From positions 1-12,657 of the forward strand of contig WJIO01000414.1 in NCBI GenBank assembly GCA_014730235.1: a stretch of DNA of 12,657 bases, given 5' to 3'. The stretch comes from Candidatus Poribacteria bacterium. Its GTDB lineage: Bacteria > Poribacteria > DTPJ01 > WJIO01. Under the pieces are notes generated by a model that ran no database searches, was not told the origin of the DNA, and was given only the letters and a program-made list of their open reading frames with translations. Shown here piece after piece: positions 1-5,733 of this stretch. The stretch's first letter is position 1, and each line of letters starts with the position of its first letter. The translations under genes were made by a program, and so were the position numbers.

Positions 1-1
1 A

Positions 2-658
2 CCCTGGGGTTATGGTGGAGACAAGTTAGAATGGATGGGTCATAAGCCTAAAGACATCAGGAAAATGATGGAAGATAACGGGCTGAAATGCTGCGGTATG
101 CATCTTAGCACCGGTGCACTGCTGGGTGATAACCTGTCCCGCACAATCGAGATGAACCAGATACTGGGTAATAATTTCCTTATCATAGCCGCTGACAGCC
201 AGAGAATGAGTTCTATTGATACTATAATGGAATTAGCTGGTATACTGAATGATGTTTCAGAAAAACTAAAACCCATGGATATGTTTACCGGATATCATGC
301 TCATGGCTTTGATTTTAAGATGGTTGATGGTGAATTAGCCTGGGATAGGTTATTCAGCAATACAAACAAAAATGTAATAATGCAGATGGATATAGGCAAC
401 TGCGCCAGCGGAGGTGGAGATCCTATAGCTGAATTAAAACAGTTCCCGGGTCGGGCCCGATCTGTCCATCTGAAAGATTTTGGTGGTGGACCTGATTCAG
501 TTATCGGTGAAGGTGAAGCCGATTGGGATGTAATATTTCAGTTGTGTGAAGAGCTACACAATACTGAATGGTATGTTGTGGAGGAAGGCGGAAAGGACGG
601 TTTGGGCTTCGATGTATGTAAGAGAAGTCTGGAATCACTAAAGAAAATGGATAAGTAA
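2..658 (+). CDS. Sugar phosphate isomerase/epimerase (TIM barrel), 5' end missing
   Basis: The open frame runs into the left edge (first codons read PWGYGGDKLEW), so the N-terminus lies outside the window and the ATG at 35 is internal. The 218 visible residues look like the xylose-isomerase-like TIM-barrel superfamily (AP_endonuc_2 type). Successive strand-end motifs carry typical metal and substrate ligands: GYHAHGFDF, MDIGNCASGG, SVHLKDF, IGEGEADW and YVVEEGG near the C-terminus, giving the usual His/Asp/His/Glu pattern. Family members isomerise or epimerise sugars, inositols or their phosphates in the cytoplasm using a divalent metal; the substrate cannot be read from sequence. No signal peptide can be judged because the start is absent. 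The gene is followed at once by a strong terminator, so it ends a rightward transcript that began upstream. The family call is secure; the specific activity is unknown. Confidence 0.85.
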   Translation, partial: PWGYGGDKLEWMGHKPKDIRKMMEDNGLKCCGMHLSTGALLGDNLSRTIEMNQILGNNFLIIAADSQRMSSIDTIMELAGILNDVSEKLKPMDMFTGYHAHGFDFKMVDGELAWDRLFSNTNKNVIMQMDIGNCASGGGDPIAELKQFPGRARSVHLKDFGGGPDSVIGEGEADWDVIFQLCEELHNTEWYVVEEGGKDGLGFDVCKRSLESLKKMDK

Positions 659-671
659 TCTGATATAAAAT

Positions 672-720
672 CAAAAAAGCTGAATCAGACCTGGCGGATT
701 GGTCTGATTCGGCTTTTTTG
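672..720. terminator. Bidirectional intrinsic terminator
   Basis: A near-perfect stem: AAAAAAGCTGAATCAGACC at 673-691 pairs with GGTCTGATTCGGCTTTTTT at 701-719, with one G-T wobble and a 9-nt loop. The A-run on one side and T-run on the other let it act in both directions. It can end the isomerase gene from the left and the TPR/secreted-protein operon from the right (stop at 751). A second imperfect hairpin (724-735 with 750-759) sits just beside it on the operon side. Confidence 0.9.
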
Positions 721-750
721 TTTCGGAGGGATAACCAACTTAATAAAATG

Positions 751-1188
751 TTATCTCCGTCTGAAATAGTAGATGGAAAAATGAGGAATTCTCCAGAATA
801 ATCCCCAATTCCGAATTTCAGGAAATACAAAACCACCATCAGGACTATAAAGGAAAGGATCAATTATGCCATATTTTATTATGGCTTCCCAAGTAATACA
901 AAGAAGAGCTGGTTTTTCAAACACTGTTCCACTGGGGCCAAAACAAATATTTACTGAATCTCGATCTTCATTCAAATACGCCGAAATAACTATTTCTTCT
1001 TTTACATCATCCCCAAATGAATTTGGCAATATGCGCAGGGCCAGACCTTTGCAAATCCGGATTGTTCCACCCTCTTCAGGATCAATAACTTCTGAACCAG
1101 CAAGAGCTGAATTGACCGAAAAAACCATTAAAACAGCTAAAACCAAACTCGCAATTTGAAACTTCTTCCAGAAATTTGTGTTCAACAT
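751..1188 (-). CDS. Small secreted protein with ZU5-like domain
   Basis: The protein has 145 residues and starts with a clear Sec signal peptide: MLNTNFWKKF, then a hydrophobic core at residues 11-28, with probable cleavage after ALA at residue 30. The mature part begins GSEVIDPEEGGTIRI. The pattern GGTI...LALRILPNSF...EEIVISAYL...FGPSGTVFEKPALL (residues 40-96) resembles bacterial ZU5-like beta-sandwich domains found in surface or periplasmic proteins. The tail (120-145) is aromatic and ends in Arg-Arg-Arg. The ATG at 1188 is supported by a strong GGGAGGAG ribosome binding site. The gene lies 34 bp downstream of the TPR gene on the same strand with no terminator between, so it is probably the second gene of the same operon. 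No enzymatic motif is visible. The ZU5 assignment is by pattern only; the secretion call is stronger. Confidence 0.72.
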   Translation of the reverse strand: MLNTNFWKKFQIASLVLAVLMVFSVNSALAGSEVIDPEEGGTIRICKGLALRILPNSFGDDVKEEIVISAYLNEDRDSVNICFGPSGTVFEKPALLCITWEAIIKYGIIDPFLYSPDGGFVFPEIRNWGLFWRIPHFSIYYFRRR

Positions 1189-1191
1189 GAT

Positions 1192-1206
1192 TATACTCCT
1201 CCCAAA
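1192..1206 (-). promoter_or_regulatory. Strong Shine-Dalgarno, possible sRNA target
   Basis: On the minus strand the leader of the secreted-protein gene reads TTTTTGGGAGGAG, a few nucleotides before the ATG at 1188. It is one of the strongest ribosome binding sites in the window and fixes the start. The GGAGGAG is an exact complement of CUCCUCC in the loop of the candidate RNA at 4723-4835. Confidence 0.6.
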
Positions 1207-1222
1207 AAGAAATTTATTCTAA

Positions 1223-2350
1223 TCATTTATAGTAACTTGTAACCTTCTGAATTTTAGATTCGATCCTACTTACTTCCTCATCAAGCTCAAGATTCTTATA
1301 AGATTCCATCGCTTGCCGGAGATAATCCAAGGCTTTCATCTTGTCACCTCTTTCAAGATTCATCATCCCTTTCTCAAAAAATATCTCCGCCTCAGTTAAG
1401 AGATTATCATACTTCTTACATATATCTAATCCCTTTTCAAATGATTCCTCTGCGGAATTCCAATCTTTCATTTGAGTGTATATCATCCCATATGTTTTAT
1501 GAACTTCCGCTATGCCCATCTTGTTTTCTGTGGATTGAAATATCTTAAAAGCTTTATCACAATAGACTTTAGCAATTGAAGGATCATAAAGGTTTAATGA
1601 AAGCTGAGACCGGTTTATATAGATTATGGATAACAGGTCATTATCTCCAATGTCCATACATAAATCCATGCTTTTTTGATAGCATTCACCGGCTAGTTTC
1701 CATTCTTCTTTTTTTGCATAGGTCATTCCCAGATTATGGTATGTTTGAGCCAAACCATGAGTATCTCCAGCTTTTTTATAACTGTCTATACTTTTCTGGT
1801 AATATTGTATTGTTTCGTCCAGTTTTCCCTGGGAGTTTGATATTATACCCAGATTGCTATGGGTATCTGCCATGAGTATTGCATCGTTATACTCATTGGC
1901 AATATCAAGAGCCTTATAAAAATATCCTTTTGCTTTGGACATCTCACCTTTTTCAAAATGGTTGAAACCCAGGTTATTATATATATTACCGGACTCACTC
2001 AGGTTTCCGGAATTTTCATAGATTTCCAGGCTGGATCGATAAAAATCATAAGCTTCTTTCCATTCACAAAGCTTTGATTTTATATGTCCCATCTGCTTTA
2101 ATGCTTCAGCCTTTGTTTCCTCACTGCTGGTTAATTTAAATGCTCTTTGAAATATTTCAAGAGCTTTGTTCCAATTTCCGGAAACGATACAGGCTTTTCC
2201 TGCCTCGATTAGCAACAGTGATTCATCATCCTGGGATAAATCCACACCAGTAATTTTTCTTAGTGTATCCAAAACCGTATGAAAATATACTTCTGGACTT
2301 TTATGTATAGTATCTGGTAATTGCTTTTCGCTTTCCATAGTTTTACCCAA
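1223..2350 (-). CDS. Cytoplasmic TPR-repeat protein
   Basis: A protein of 371-375 residues made almost wholly of tetratricopeptide repeats with about 40-residue spacing, from about residue 45 to 365. Recognisable repeats include GNWNKALEIFQRAF, CEWKEAYDFYRSSLEIY, GEMSKAKGYFYKALDIA, GKLDETIQYYQKSIDSY, EEWKLAGECYQKSMDL, KDWNSAEESFEKGLDI and GDKMKALDYLRQAMESY. This long-repeat type forms peptide-binding superhelices, as in LGN or Rap-like scaffolds. No signal peptide, membrane segment or catalytic domain is visible, so it is probably a cytoplasmic adaptor. The longest frame starts at a TTG (2350); the ATG at 2338 is more likely, with a weak GGGT ahead of it. It lies downstream of a sigma-54-type promoter and three palindromes bordering the activator gene, suggesting it is the activator's target. 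The partner is unknown. Confidence 0.88.
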   Translation of the reverse strand: MGKTMESEKQLPDTIHKSPEVYFHTVLDTLRKITGVDLSQDDESLLLIEAGKACIVSGNWNKALEIFQRAFKLTSSEETKAEALKQMGHIKSKLCEWKEAYDFYRSSLEIYENSGNLSESGNIYNNLGFNHFEKGEMSKAKGYFYKALDIANEYNDAILMADTHSNLGIISNSQGKLDETIQYYQKSIDSYKKAGDTHGLAQTYHNLGMTYAKKEEWKLAGECYQKSMDLCMDIGDNDLLSIIYINRSQLSLNLYDPSIAKVYCDKAFKIFQSTENKMGIAEVHKTYGMIYTQMKDWNSAEESFEKGLDICKKYDNLLTEAEIFFEKGMMNLERGDKMKALDYLRQAMESYKNLELDEEVSRIESKIQKVTSYYK

Positions 2351-2367
2351 GAAATATAATTAATAAA

Positions 2368-2378
2368 ACCTGGCTCCT
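2368..2378 (-). promoter_or_regulatory. Leader element AGGAGCCAGGT of TPR mRNA
   Basis: On the minus strand this 11-mer would lie at about +12 to +22 of a transcript starting near 2389. It contains AGGAG but is about 24 nt from the TTG and about 36 nt from the ATG, and the in-frame stop TAA near 2362 excludes a longer protein. It is therefore not a normally spaced ribosome binding site. It is the exact complement of ACCTGGCTCCT in the loop of the candidate small RNA (4797-4807). Confidence 0.45.
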
Positions 2379-2399
2379 TTTGAAATCACTTATATTACT

Positions 2400-2415
2400 T
2401 GCAAAAAATATTCCA
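2400..2415 (-). promoter_or_regulatory. Sigma-54 (-24/-12) promoter for TPR operon
   Basis: The minus strand reads TGGAATATTTTTTGCA, which keeps the invariant GG and GC with exactly 10 bases between them. The -12 block TTGCA is perfect; the -24 block is TGGAA instead of TGGCA. The predicted start is near 2389, giving a leader of about 39 nt to the TTG or 51 nt to the ATG. The neighbouring sigma-54 activator gene and the palindromes 110-210 bp upstream fit the usual enhancer layout. Confidence 0.65.
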
Positions 2416-2498
2416 AATTCAAAAAAATGTTGATTTCCTATAAAAGCAGTAATATCAACACTTTTTCTTATTTTAATAATAACTGAAAAATCTAAAAC

Positions 2499-2516
2499 TG
2501 TTAGTTCGTTCTAACA
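2499..2516. promoter_or_regulatory. Palindromic activator site 1
   Basis: TGTTAG-TTCGTT-CTAACA is a perfect 6+6 palindrome with a 6-bp spacer. Its centre is about 118 bp upstream of the predicted TPR start site. It has the same arms and spacer length as sites 2 and 3. Confidence 0.65.
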
Positions 2517-2564
2517 ATAAACTAGTATACGTTTGCTTTTATCCCTTACTATGACTGGGATAAC

Positions 2565-2594
2565 AACAGGTGTTAGTAAATACTAACACCTGTT
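2565..2594. promoter_or_regulatory. Palindromic activator site 2, extended to a 14-bp inverted repeat
   Basis: The core TGTTAG-TAAATA-CTAACA (2571-2588) is embedded in a longer perfect inverted repeat with arms 2565-2578 and 2581-2594. Its centre is 72 bp from site 1, close to seven helical turns, so both could lie on the same DNA face. In RNA from the minus strand it would form a strong hairpin just after the activator stop codon, though without a clear U-tract. It could therefore also help end or stabilise the activator mRNA. Confidence 0.7.
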
Positions 2595-2608
2595 ATTGAT
2601 TACTAACA
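2591..2608. promoter_or_regulatory. Palindromic activator site 3, overlapping the activator stop codon
   Basis: TGTTAT-TGATTA-CTAACA has one mismatch to sites 1 and 2 and the same 6-bp spacer. Its centre is 20 bp (about two turns) from site 2. It overlaps the last codons and the stop (2593-2595) of the activator gene, and its left arm shares bases with the outer arm of site 2. Confidence 0.55.
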
Positions 2609-4623
2609 CTATTTCTGTATTGATCCAGATCGATATTATGTCTGCTTATTAATTGTGATAACCAGGAACGATTCATACCAGCTTCCCGGGCAGCCTGAGA
2701 TACATTTCCATTATTTTCTGAAAGCAGTTTATTCAGGAACATACACTCAATTTTTTGCTGGATTTTTGCTTTAGCCTCTTTTAATTCTCTATCATTTTTG
2801 GGTGTTGCAATAAAATCATCATCAATATTAATTCCTTCTGATTCGGGTAAAGAATTGCGTATTTCAATGGGAAAAACATCCGGTGTTATTGTGTTTCCCT
2901 CTGTCACTATCATTGCTGTTTCAATTATATGTTTTAATTCCCTTATATTCCCGGGATAGCTGTAATTACAAAGTATTTCATAGGATTTATCATCAATATT
3001 AAAAACATTTTTCCCCAGTTTTTCATTATATAGTGATATAAAGTGATCAATAAGTAGCGGTATGTCTTCCCGTCTTTCAGAAAGGGGTGGTAATTCCAAT
3101 TCAAAAACTTTTAACCGATAATATAAGTCCTGGCGAAATTTTTCATCATTCACCATTTTTTCCAGATTTTGATTTGTTGCAGCTATAACCCTTACATCTA
3201 CCGGGATAATTTTATTTGTTCCAAGGGGTCGAATAACTCTTGCTTCCAGCACTCTAAGGAGTTTAACCTGAAGGCTATAAGGCATATCACCAATCTCATC
3301 CAGAAAAATTGTTCCTCCATCAGCTTCTTCAAAACGACCTATACGCCGGGAGGTTGCTCCTGTAAAAGCACCTTTTTCATGTCCAAAGAGTTCACTTTCC
3401 AGTAGGTTTTCAGGAATTGCACCACAGTTAATAGGTATAAATTTTTTGTTATACCTTAAACTGCTGGAATGTATAGATTGGGCCATTAATTCTTTACCAG
3501 TTCCTGTGTCACCATATATCAGGACAGTAGAGTCAGTAAGGGCAACCTGTTGGGCTTTTGCTATTACCTTTTGAATTCTTCCACTTTTACCTATAATGCA
3601 GTCAAAATCGGTGTTTTTTGCATTCGTCCTTTTATGCTTTACACCTTGATTTTTCAGCAAAGCTTCTGCTTTCTGTAGATCTTGATTTAAGTTCCATTTT
3701 TCAATAGAAACAACCACATTATGAGCCATTGCCTGAAGTATAGCCTTATCTTCTTCAGTAAATTCTCCTTCCTTTTTGTTTATAGCTTCAATTACTCCAA
3801 TAGTTTCACCTTTACTGATCAATGGGGTGCAAAGGACAGATTTTGTTGAATGACCAGTATGTTCATCAAATTCACCATAAAAACGTTCATCGTTTTCAGG
3901 ATTCTTTACTAATGCTGTTTTTCCTTCCCGGAGAACCCAACCTGCAATACCCGTATCACTTGGCAGCTTAAGTCTTTTCAGCTTCTCAGCAACACCTTCT
4001 TCCTCAGAAGCTACGGATGAAAACTGCAATGTTCCCCGCTGGCTATGATTAAATATTATAGAAACACCTTCTACATCAAGAAGCCGTTTGGTTTGTTGAG
4101 CGATAAATTCCAGTAAAGTATCCACGTCACCATGAGAGTTAATGGCCCCCGGAATTTGATATAAAGCTGATAAACGGCTGATTTTGCTTTCCAGTTGACG
4201 ATAACGGTTTAATCTCGTTATAGTGCGTACCCGGGCAAGTAATTCAGAATGATCATAAGGTTTAGATATGAAATCATCTGCTCCTGCCTCTACACCTTTT
4301 AATCTGGAATCTTTATCTTCCAGACACGTAACCATTATAACAGGAATTTCATTTAATAATGAATCTTCTCGAATACGGCGGCATACCTCAAATCCATCAA
4401 TATCAGGAAGCATAACGTCCAGAAGTATTAAATCCGGCGTTATCTCCATTGCCTTTGCCAGGGCTTCCAAACCGCAGGAAGCAATTTTAACATCATATCC
4501 CTTTTCATCAAGTAAGGTTTTTAAAACTTCTCCAATATCCGGTTCATCATCTACCACAAGAATTTTACCTTTATAATCCATAATCCATTGCCTTTGTGGG
4601 TTGATATAATTGCCATTATACAT
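2593..4623 (-). CDS. Sigma-54-dependent activator, REC-GAF-AAA+-Fis
   Basis: A 676-residue NtrC-class enhancer-binding protein. The receiver domain covers about 20-138, with acidic pair D25/D26, phospho-acceptor D69 (ILLDVML), T99 and K121. A GAF-like sensor domain follows at about 152-310. The AAA+ domain at 342-575 has Walker A GDTGTGKE (371-378), the sigma-54-contacting GAFTGA loop (418-423), Walker B FLDEIGD (440-446) and YPGNIRELK (556-564). A Fis-type HTH lies at about 635-668 ([22 protein letters not shown]). Phosphorylation or ligand binding should trigger ATPase-driven opening of sigma-54 promoters. The frame opens at ATG 4623; the ATG at 4581 ([15 protein letters not shown]), preceded by AAAGG, fits the receiver fold better. 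No histidine kinase is in the window, so it is orphan here. Three palindromes at its 3' end are the natural candidate binding sites. Confidence 0.95.
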   Translation of the reverse strand: MYNGNYINPQRQWIMDYKGKILVVDDEPDIGEVLKTLLDEKGYDVKIASCGLEALAKAMEITPDLILLDVMLPDIDGFEVCRRIREDSLLNEIPVIMVTCLEDKDSRLKGVEAGADDFISKPYDHSELLARVRTITRLNRYRQLESKISRLSALYQIPGAINSHGDVDTLLEFIAQQTKRLLDVEGVSIIFNHSQRGTLQFSSVASEEEGVAEKLKRLKLPSDTGIAGWVLREGKTALVKNPENDERFYGEFDEHTGHSTKSVLCTPLISKGETIGVIEAINKKEGEFTEEDKAILQAMAHNVVVSIEKWNLNQDLQKAEALLKNQGVKHKRTNAKNTDFDCIIGKSGRIQKVIAKAQQVALTDSTVLIYGDTGTGKELMAQSIHSSSLRYNKKFIPINCGAIPENLLESELFGHEKGAFTGATSRRIGRFEEADGGTIFLDEIGDMPYSLQVKLLRVLEARVIRPLGTNKIIPVDVRVIAATNQNLEKMVNDEKFRQDLYYRLKVFELELPPLSERREDIPLLIDHFISLYNEKLGKNVFNIDDKSYEILCNYSYPGNIRELKHIIETAMIVTEGNTITPDVFPIEIRNSLPESEGINIDDDFIATPKNDRELKEAKAKIQQKIECMFLNKLLSENNGNVSQAAREAGMNRSWLSQLISRHNIDLDQYRNSVSNQ

Positions 4624-4696
4624 AATACCCGCTGATACTTTAGTCGAATTAATTTATATATTCCGGTTGAGTATATCTCCCCTCTTGGGATAAACT

Positions 4697-4712
4697 TGGC
4701 ATGTAGTTTGCA
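4697..4712 (+). promoter_or_regulatory. Sigma-54 (-24/-12) promoter pointing away from the activator
   Basis: TGGCATGTAGTTTGCA matches TGGCAC-N5-TTGCA at all but one defined position and has the exact GG-N10-GC spacing. It is a better match than the TPR operon promoter. The predicted start is near 4723. It lies 74 bp from the activator's first ATG and fires in the opposite direction, into a region with no protein gene. I found no copy of the TGTTAG-N6-CTAACA palindrome within 200 bp upstream. Confidence 0.6.
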
Positions 4713-4722
4713 AATATATTTG

Positions 4723-4835
4723 GCGTCGCTACTGATAAAAAAAATATCAGTAAGTATTAAGATTTATGTCTGGCACTGAGTTTCAACTAAACTTCGACCT
4801 GGCTCCTCCAAAAAACTCAGTGATGATTTTTGATT
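4723..4835 (+). ncRNA. Candidate sigma-54-driven small RNA
   Basis: Downstream of the -24/-12 element lie two stem-loops. The first, TACTGATA/TATCAGTA (4730-4737 with 4745-4752), has a loop of seven A. The second has a perfect 10-bp stem, CACTGAGTTT (4774-4783) with AAACTCAGTG (4813-4822). Its 29-nt loop contains ACCTGGCTCCTCC, and a T-rich tail (ATGATTTTTGATT) follows that could end transcription. The loop carries the anti-Shine-Dalgarno string CUCCUCC, a feature of many trans-acting small RNAs. Eleven loop bases are exactly complementary to the leader of the TPR mRNA. The ends are estimates from the promoter and the tail. Alternatively, a 23-codon frame from ATG 4766 to TAA 4837 could be a small protein, but no ribosome binding site precedes it. 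Confidence 0.42.
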
Positions 4836-4969
4836 AATTATTTTATTAAATATTAAAAAAGGTATGAGGCGAGTAATACGGTGACAATTTTATAGAGAGA
4901 TGGAAAATTATTAAAATATTTGGTTTTTTCGATTTGAGTGTGGAAATAAGAAAAAATCTCATCTTTTTG

Positions 4970-4995
4970 GTCATTCCTGCAAAAGCAGGAATGAC
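4970..4995. repeat. Palindromic dispersed-repeat unit
   Basis: GTCATTCCTGC-AAAA-GCAGGAATGAC is a perfect 11-bp stem with a 4-nt loop. This sequence type recurs as dispersed intergenic repeats in many bacterial genomes. Its right arm begins the first of two 59-bp direct repeats. It is probably a REP- or MITE-like unit. Hairpin formation in RNA is certain in principle, but the lack of a T-run argues against a simple terminator. Confidence 0.75.
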
Positions 4996-5043
4996 AGGCT
5001 GAGAAAACTTTCAAATATTACCACACTAAACCCGGAAGAACCA
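4985..5043 (+). repeat. 59-bp direct repeat, copy 1
   Basis: It begins GCAGGAATGAC and ends TACCACACTAAACCCGG followed by AAGAACCA. Copy 2 (5571-5629) aligns with it over 59 bp without a gap: the two ends are nearly identical and the middle of about 22 bp diverges. The spacing between copies is 586 bp. Confidence 0.7.
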
Positions 5044-5503
5044 ACTATTTTAAGGGGTAGTCCAGCCTGATACATCCTGCGGTTGGATTTAACCAAAGCA
5101 GGTAAATTTATTTTATAATTGCTCATAAATAACCTGCACTTCGTAATGACCAGAACTGAATTTATGCCAAACTTGTAGCTGGTATTGGTCGTATAAACTG
5201 TGATGGTCAGCAAATTATGTAATACAAGCTGTTAAGGCTTTCATATACTCGGTTGGGCTATATTCTTCCAGATACCCTCCCTACCTCCAGCATTCCCTTA
5301 GGGTTTGAAGGTGAACACATGAAACCCAATCCAATCGAGTATTGAAAGCCTTCCCTCTTTTTAAACACTCCTGGTGTTCCTGCTAAGCCATCCTAATGTC
5401 ACTGATCGGAAGGTTTAGCTGGAGTTTTGCCCTCCTGTTTAATTTCATCAACCTTAAATCTGAAAAGTCTGAATACAAACATAAATTTTGCATCCCCATT
5501 TAG
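5044..5503. other. Non-coding stretch between repeat copies
   Basis: No reading frame on either strand has a convincing ribosome binding site or recognisable protein family. It holds an imperfect inverted repeat: AAGGCTTTCATATACTCG (5234-5251) against CGAGTATTGAAAGCCTT (5336-5352), with arms extendable through CCAA and about 80 bp between them. There is also a short hairpin AACAC-TCCTG-GTGTT (5364-5378). Flanking by direct repeats suggests a decayed or non-autonomous mobile element, but no transposase remnant is recognised. Confidence 0.4.
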
Positions 5504-5582
5504 TTGCGAGGAATGGTGTAACGAAGCAATCTATATATACACTATGTTTCTGAGATCGCCTCGCTCCGCCGCAGGAATGACG
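5504..5582. repeat. REP-like imperfect palindrome
   Basis: The left arm ends in AACGAAGCAATCT (5520-5532) and the right arm starts GAGATCGCCTCGCT (5552-5565). They are partly complementary around an AT-rich centre. The outer ends read TTGCGAGGAATGG and GCAGGAATGAC. Strings of the type GAGAT(T/C)GC(T/C)TCGCT with (A/G)GGAATGAC are typical of dispersed intergenic repeats in AT-rich uncultured bacteria. The right end merges into 59-bp repeat copy 2. Confidence 0.55.
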
Positions 5583-5629
5583 GCATAAAGAAGTTTCTTA
5601 TCTTTACCACACTGAACCCGGAAGAGCCA
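5571..5629 (+). repeat. 59-bp direct repeat, copy 2
   Basis: It begins GCAGGAATGAC and ends TACCACACTGAACCCGG followed by AAGAGCCA, differing from copy 1 by two transitions in the last 25 bp. The middle has diverged. It ends about 36 bp before the -35 element of the lactonase promoter. Confidence 0.7.
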
Positions 5630-5664
5630 CAAACAATTGATATCCATTTTTAACAATTACGTTA

Positions 5665-5693
5665 TTGAAAATGCTATCCATGTCAGTTATAAT
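5665..5693 (+). promoter_or_regulatory. Sigma-70 promoter of the lactonase operon
   Basis: TTGAAA (5665-5670), a 17-bp spacer and TATAAT (5688-5693). This is one mismatch from consensus with ideal spacing. Transcription should start near 5700, giving a leader of about 34 nt before the ATG at 5734, with AGGAAGG at 5721-5727. Confidence 0.75.
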
Positions 5694-5733
5694 GGTTAAA
5701 AGTCAAATATTTTCAATGAAAGGAAGGTAATAT

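Noticed and set aside
501-863. A 120-codon minus-strand frame across the isomerase end and terminator
   Set aside because: It runs through a strong terminator and overlaps two better-supported genes.
4497-4696. A binding site for the activator upstream of the second sigma-54 promoter
   Set aside because: I searched for TGTTAG-N6-CTAACA and found neither full nor one-mismatch copies. The activator of that promoter is therefore unassigned.
4766-4837. A 23-codon ATG frame inside the candidate small RNA
   Set aside because: It has no ribosome binding site and is explained equally well by chance. It is kept only as an alternative in the ncRNA entry.
4970-4995. An intrinsic terminator for the candidate RNA
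   Set aside because: A perfect hairpin but no T-run follows, and it is about 135 bp beyond the more plausible T-rich end; the sequence type is a known kind of dispersed repeat.
4971-5213. An 80-codon minus-strand frame in the repeat region
   Set aside because: Its end lies in the dispersed palindrome, no family resemblance is seen, and it has no convincing ribosome binding site.
4985-5629. A CRISPR array
   Set aside because: There are only two imperfect 59-bp copies, 586 bp apart, with no regular short spacers and no cas genes.
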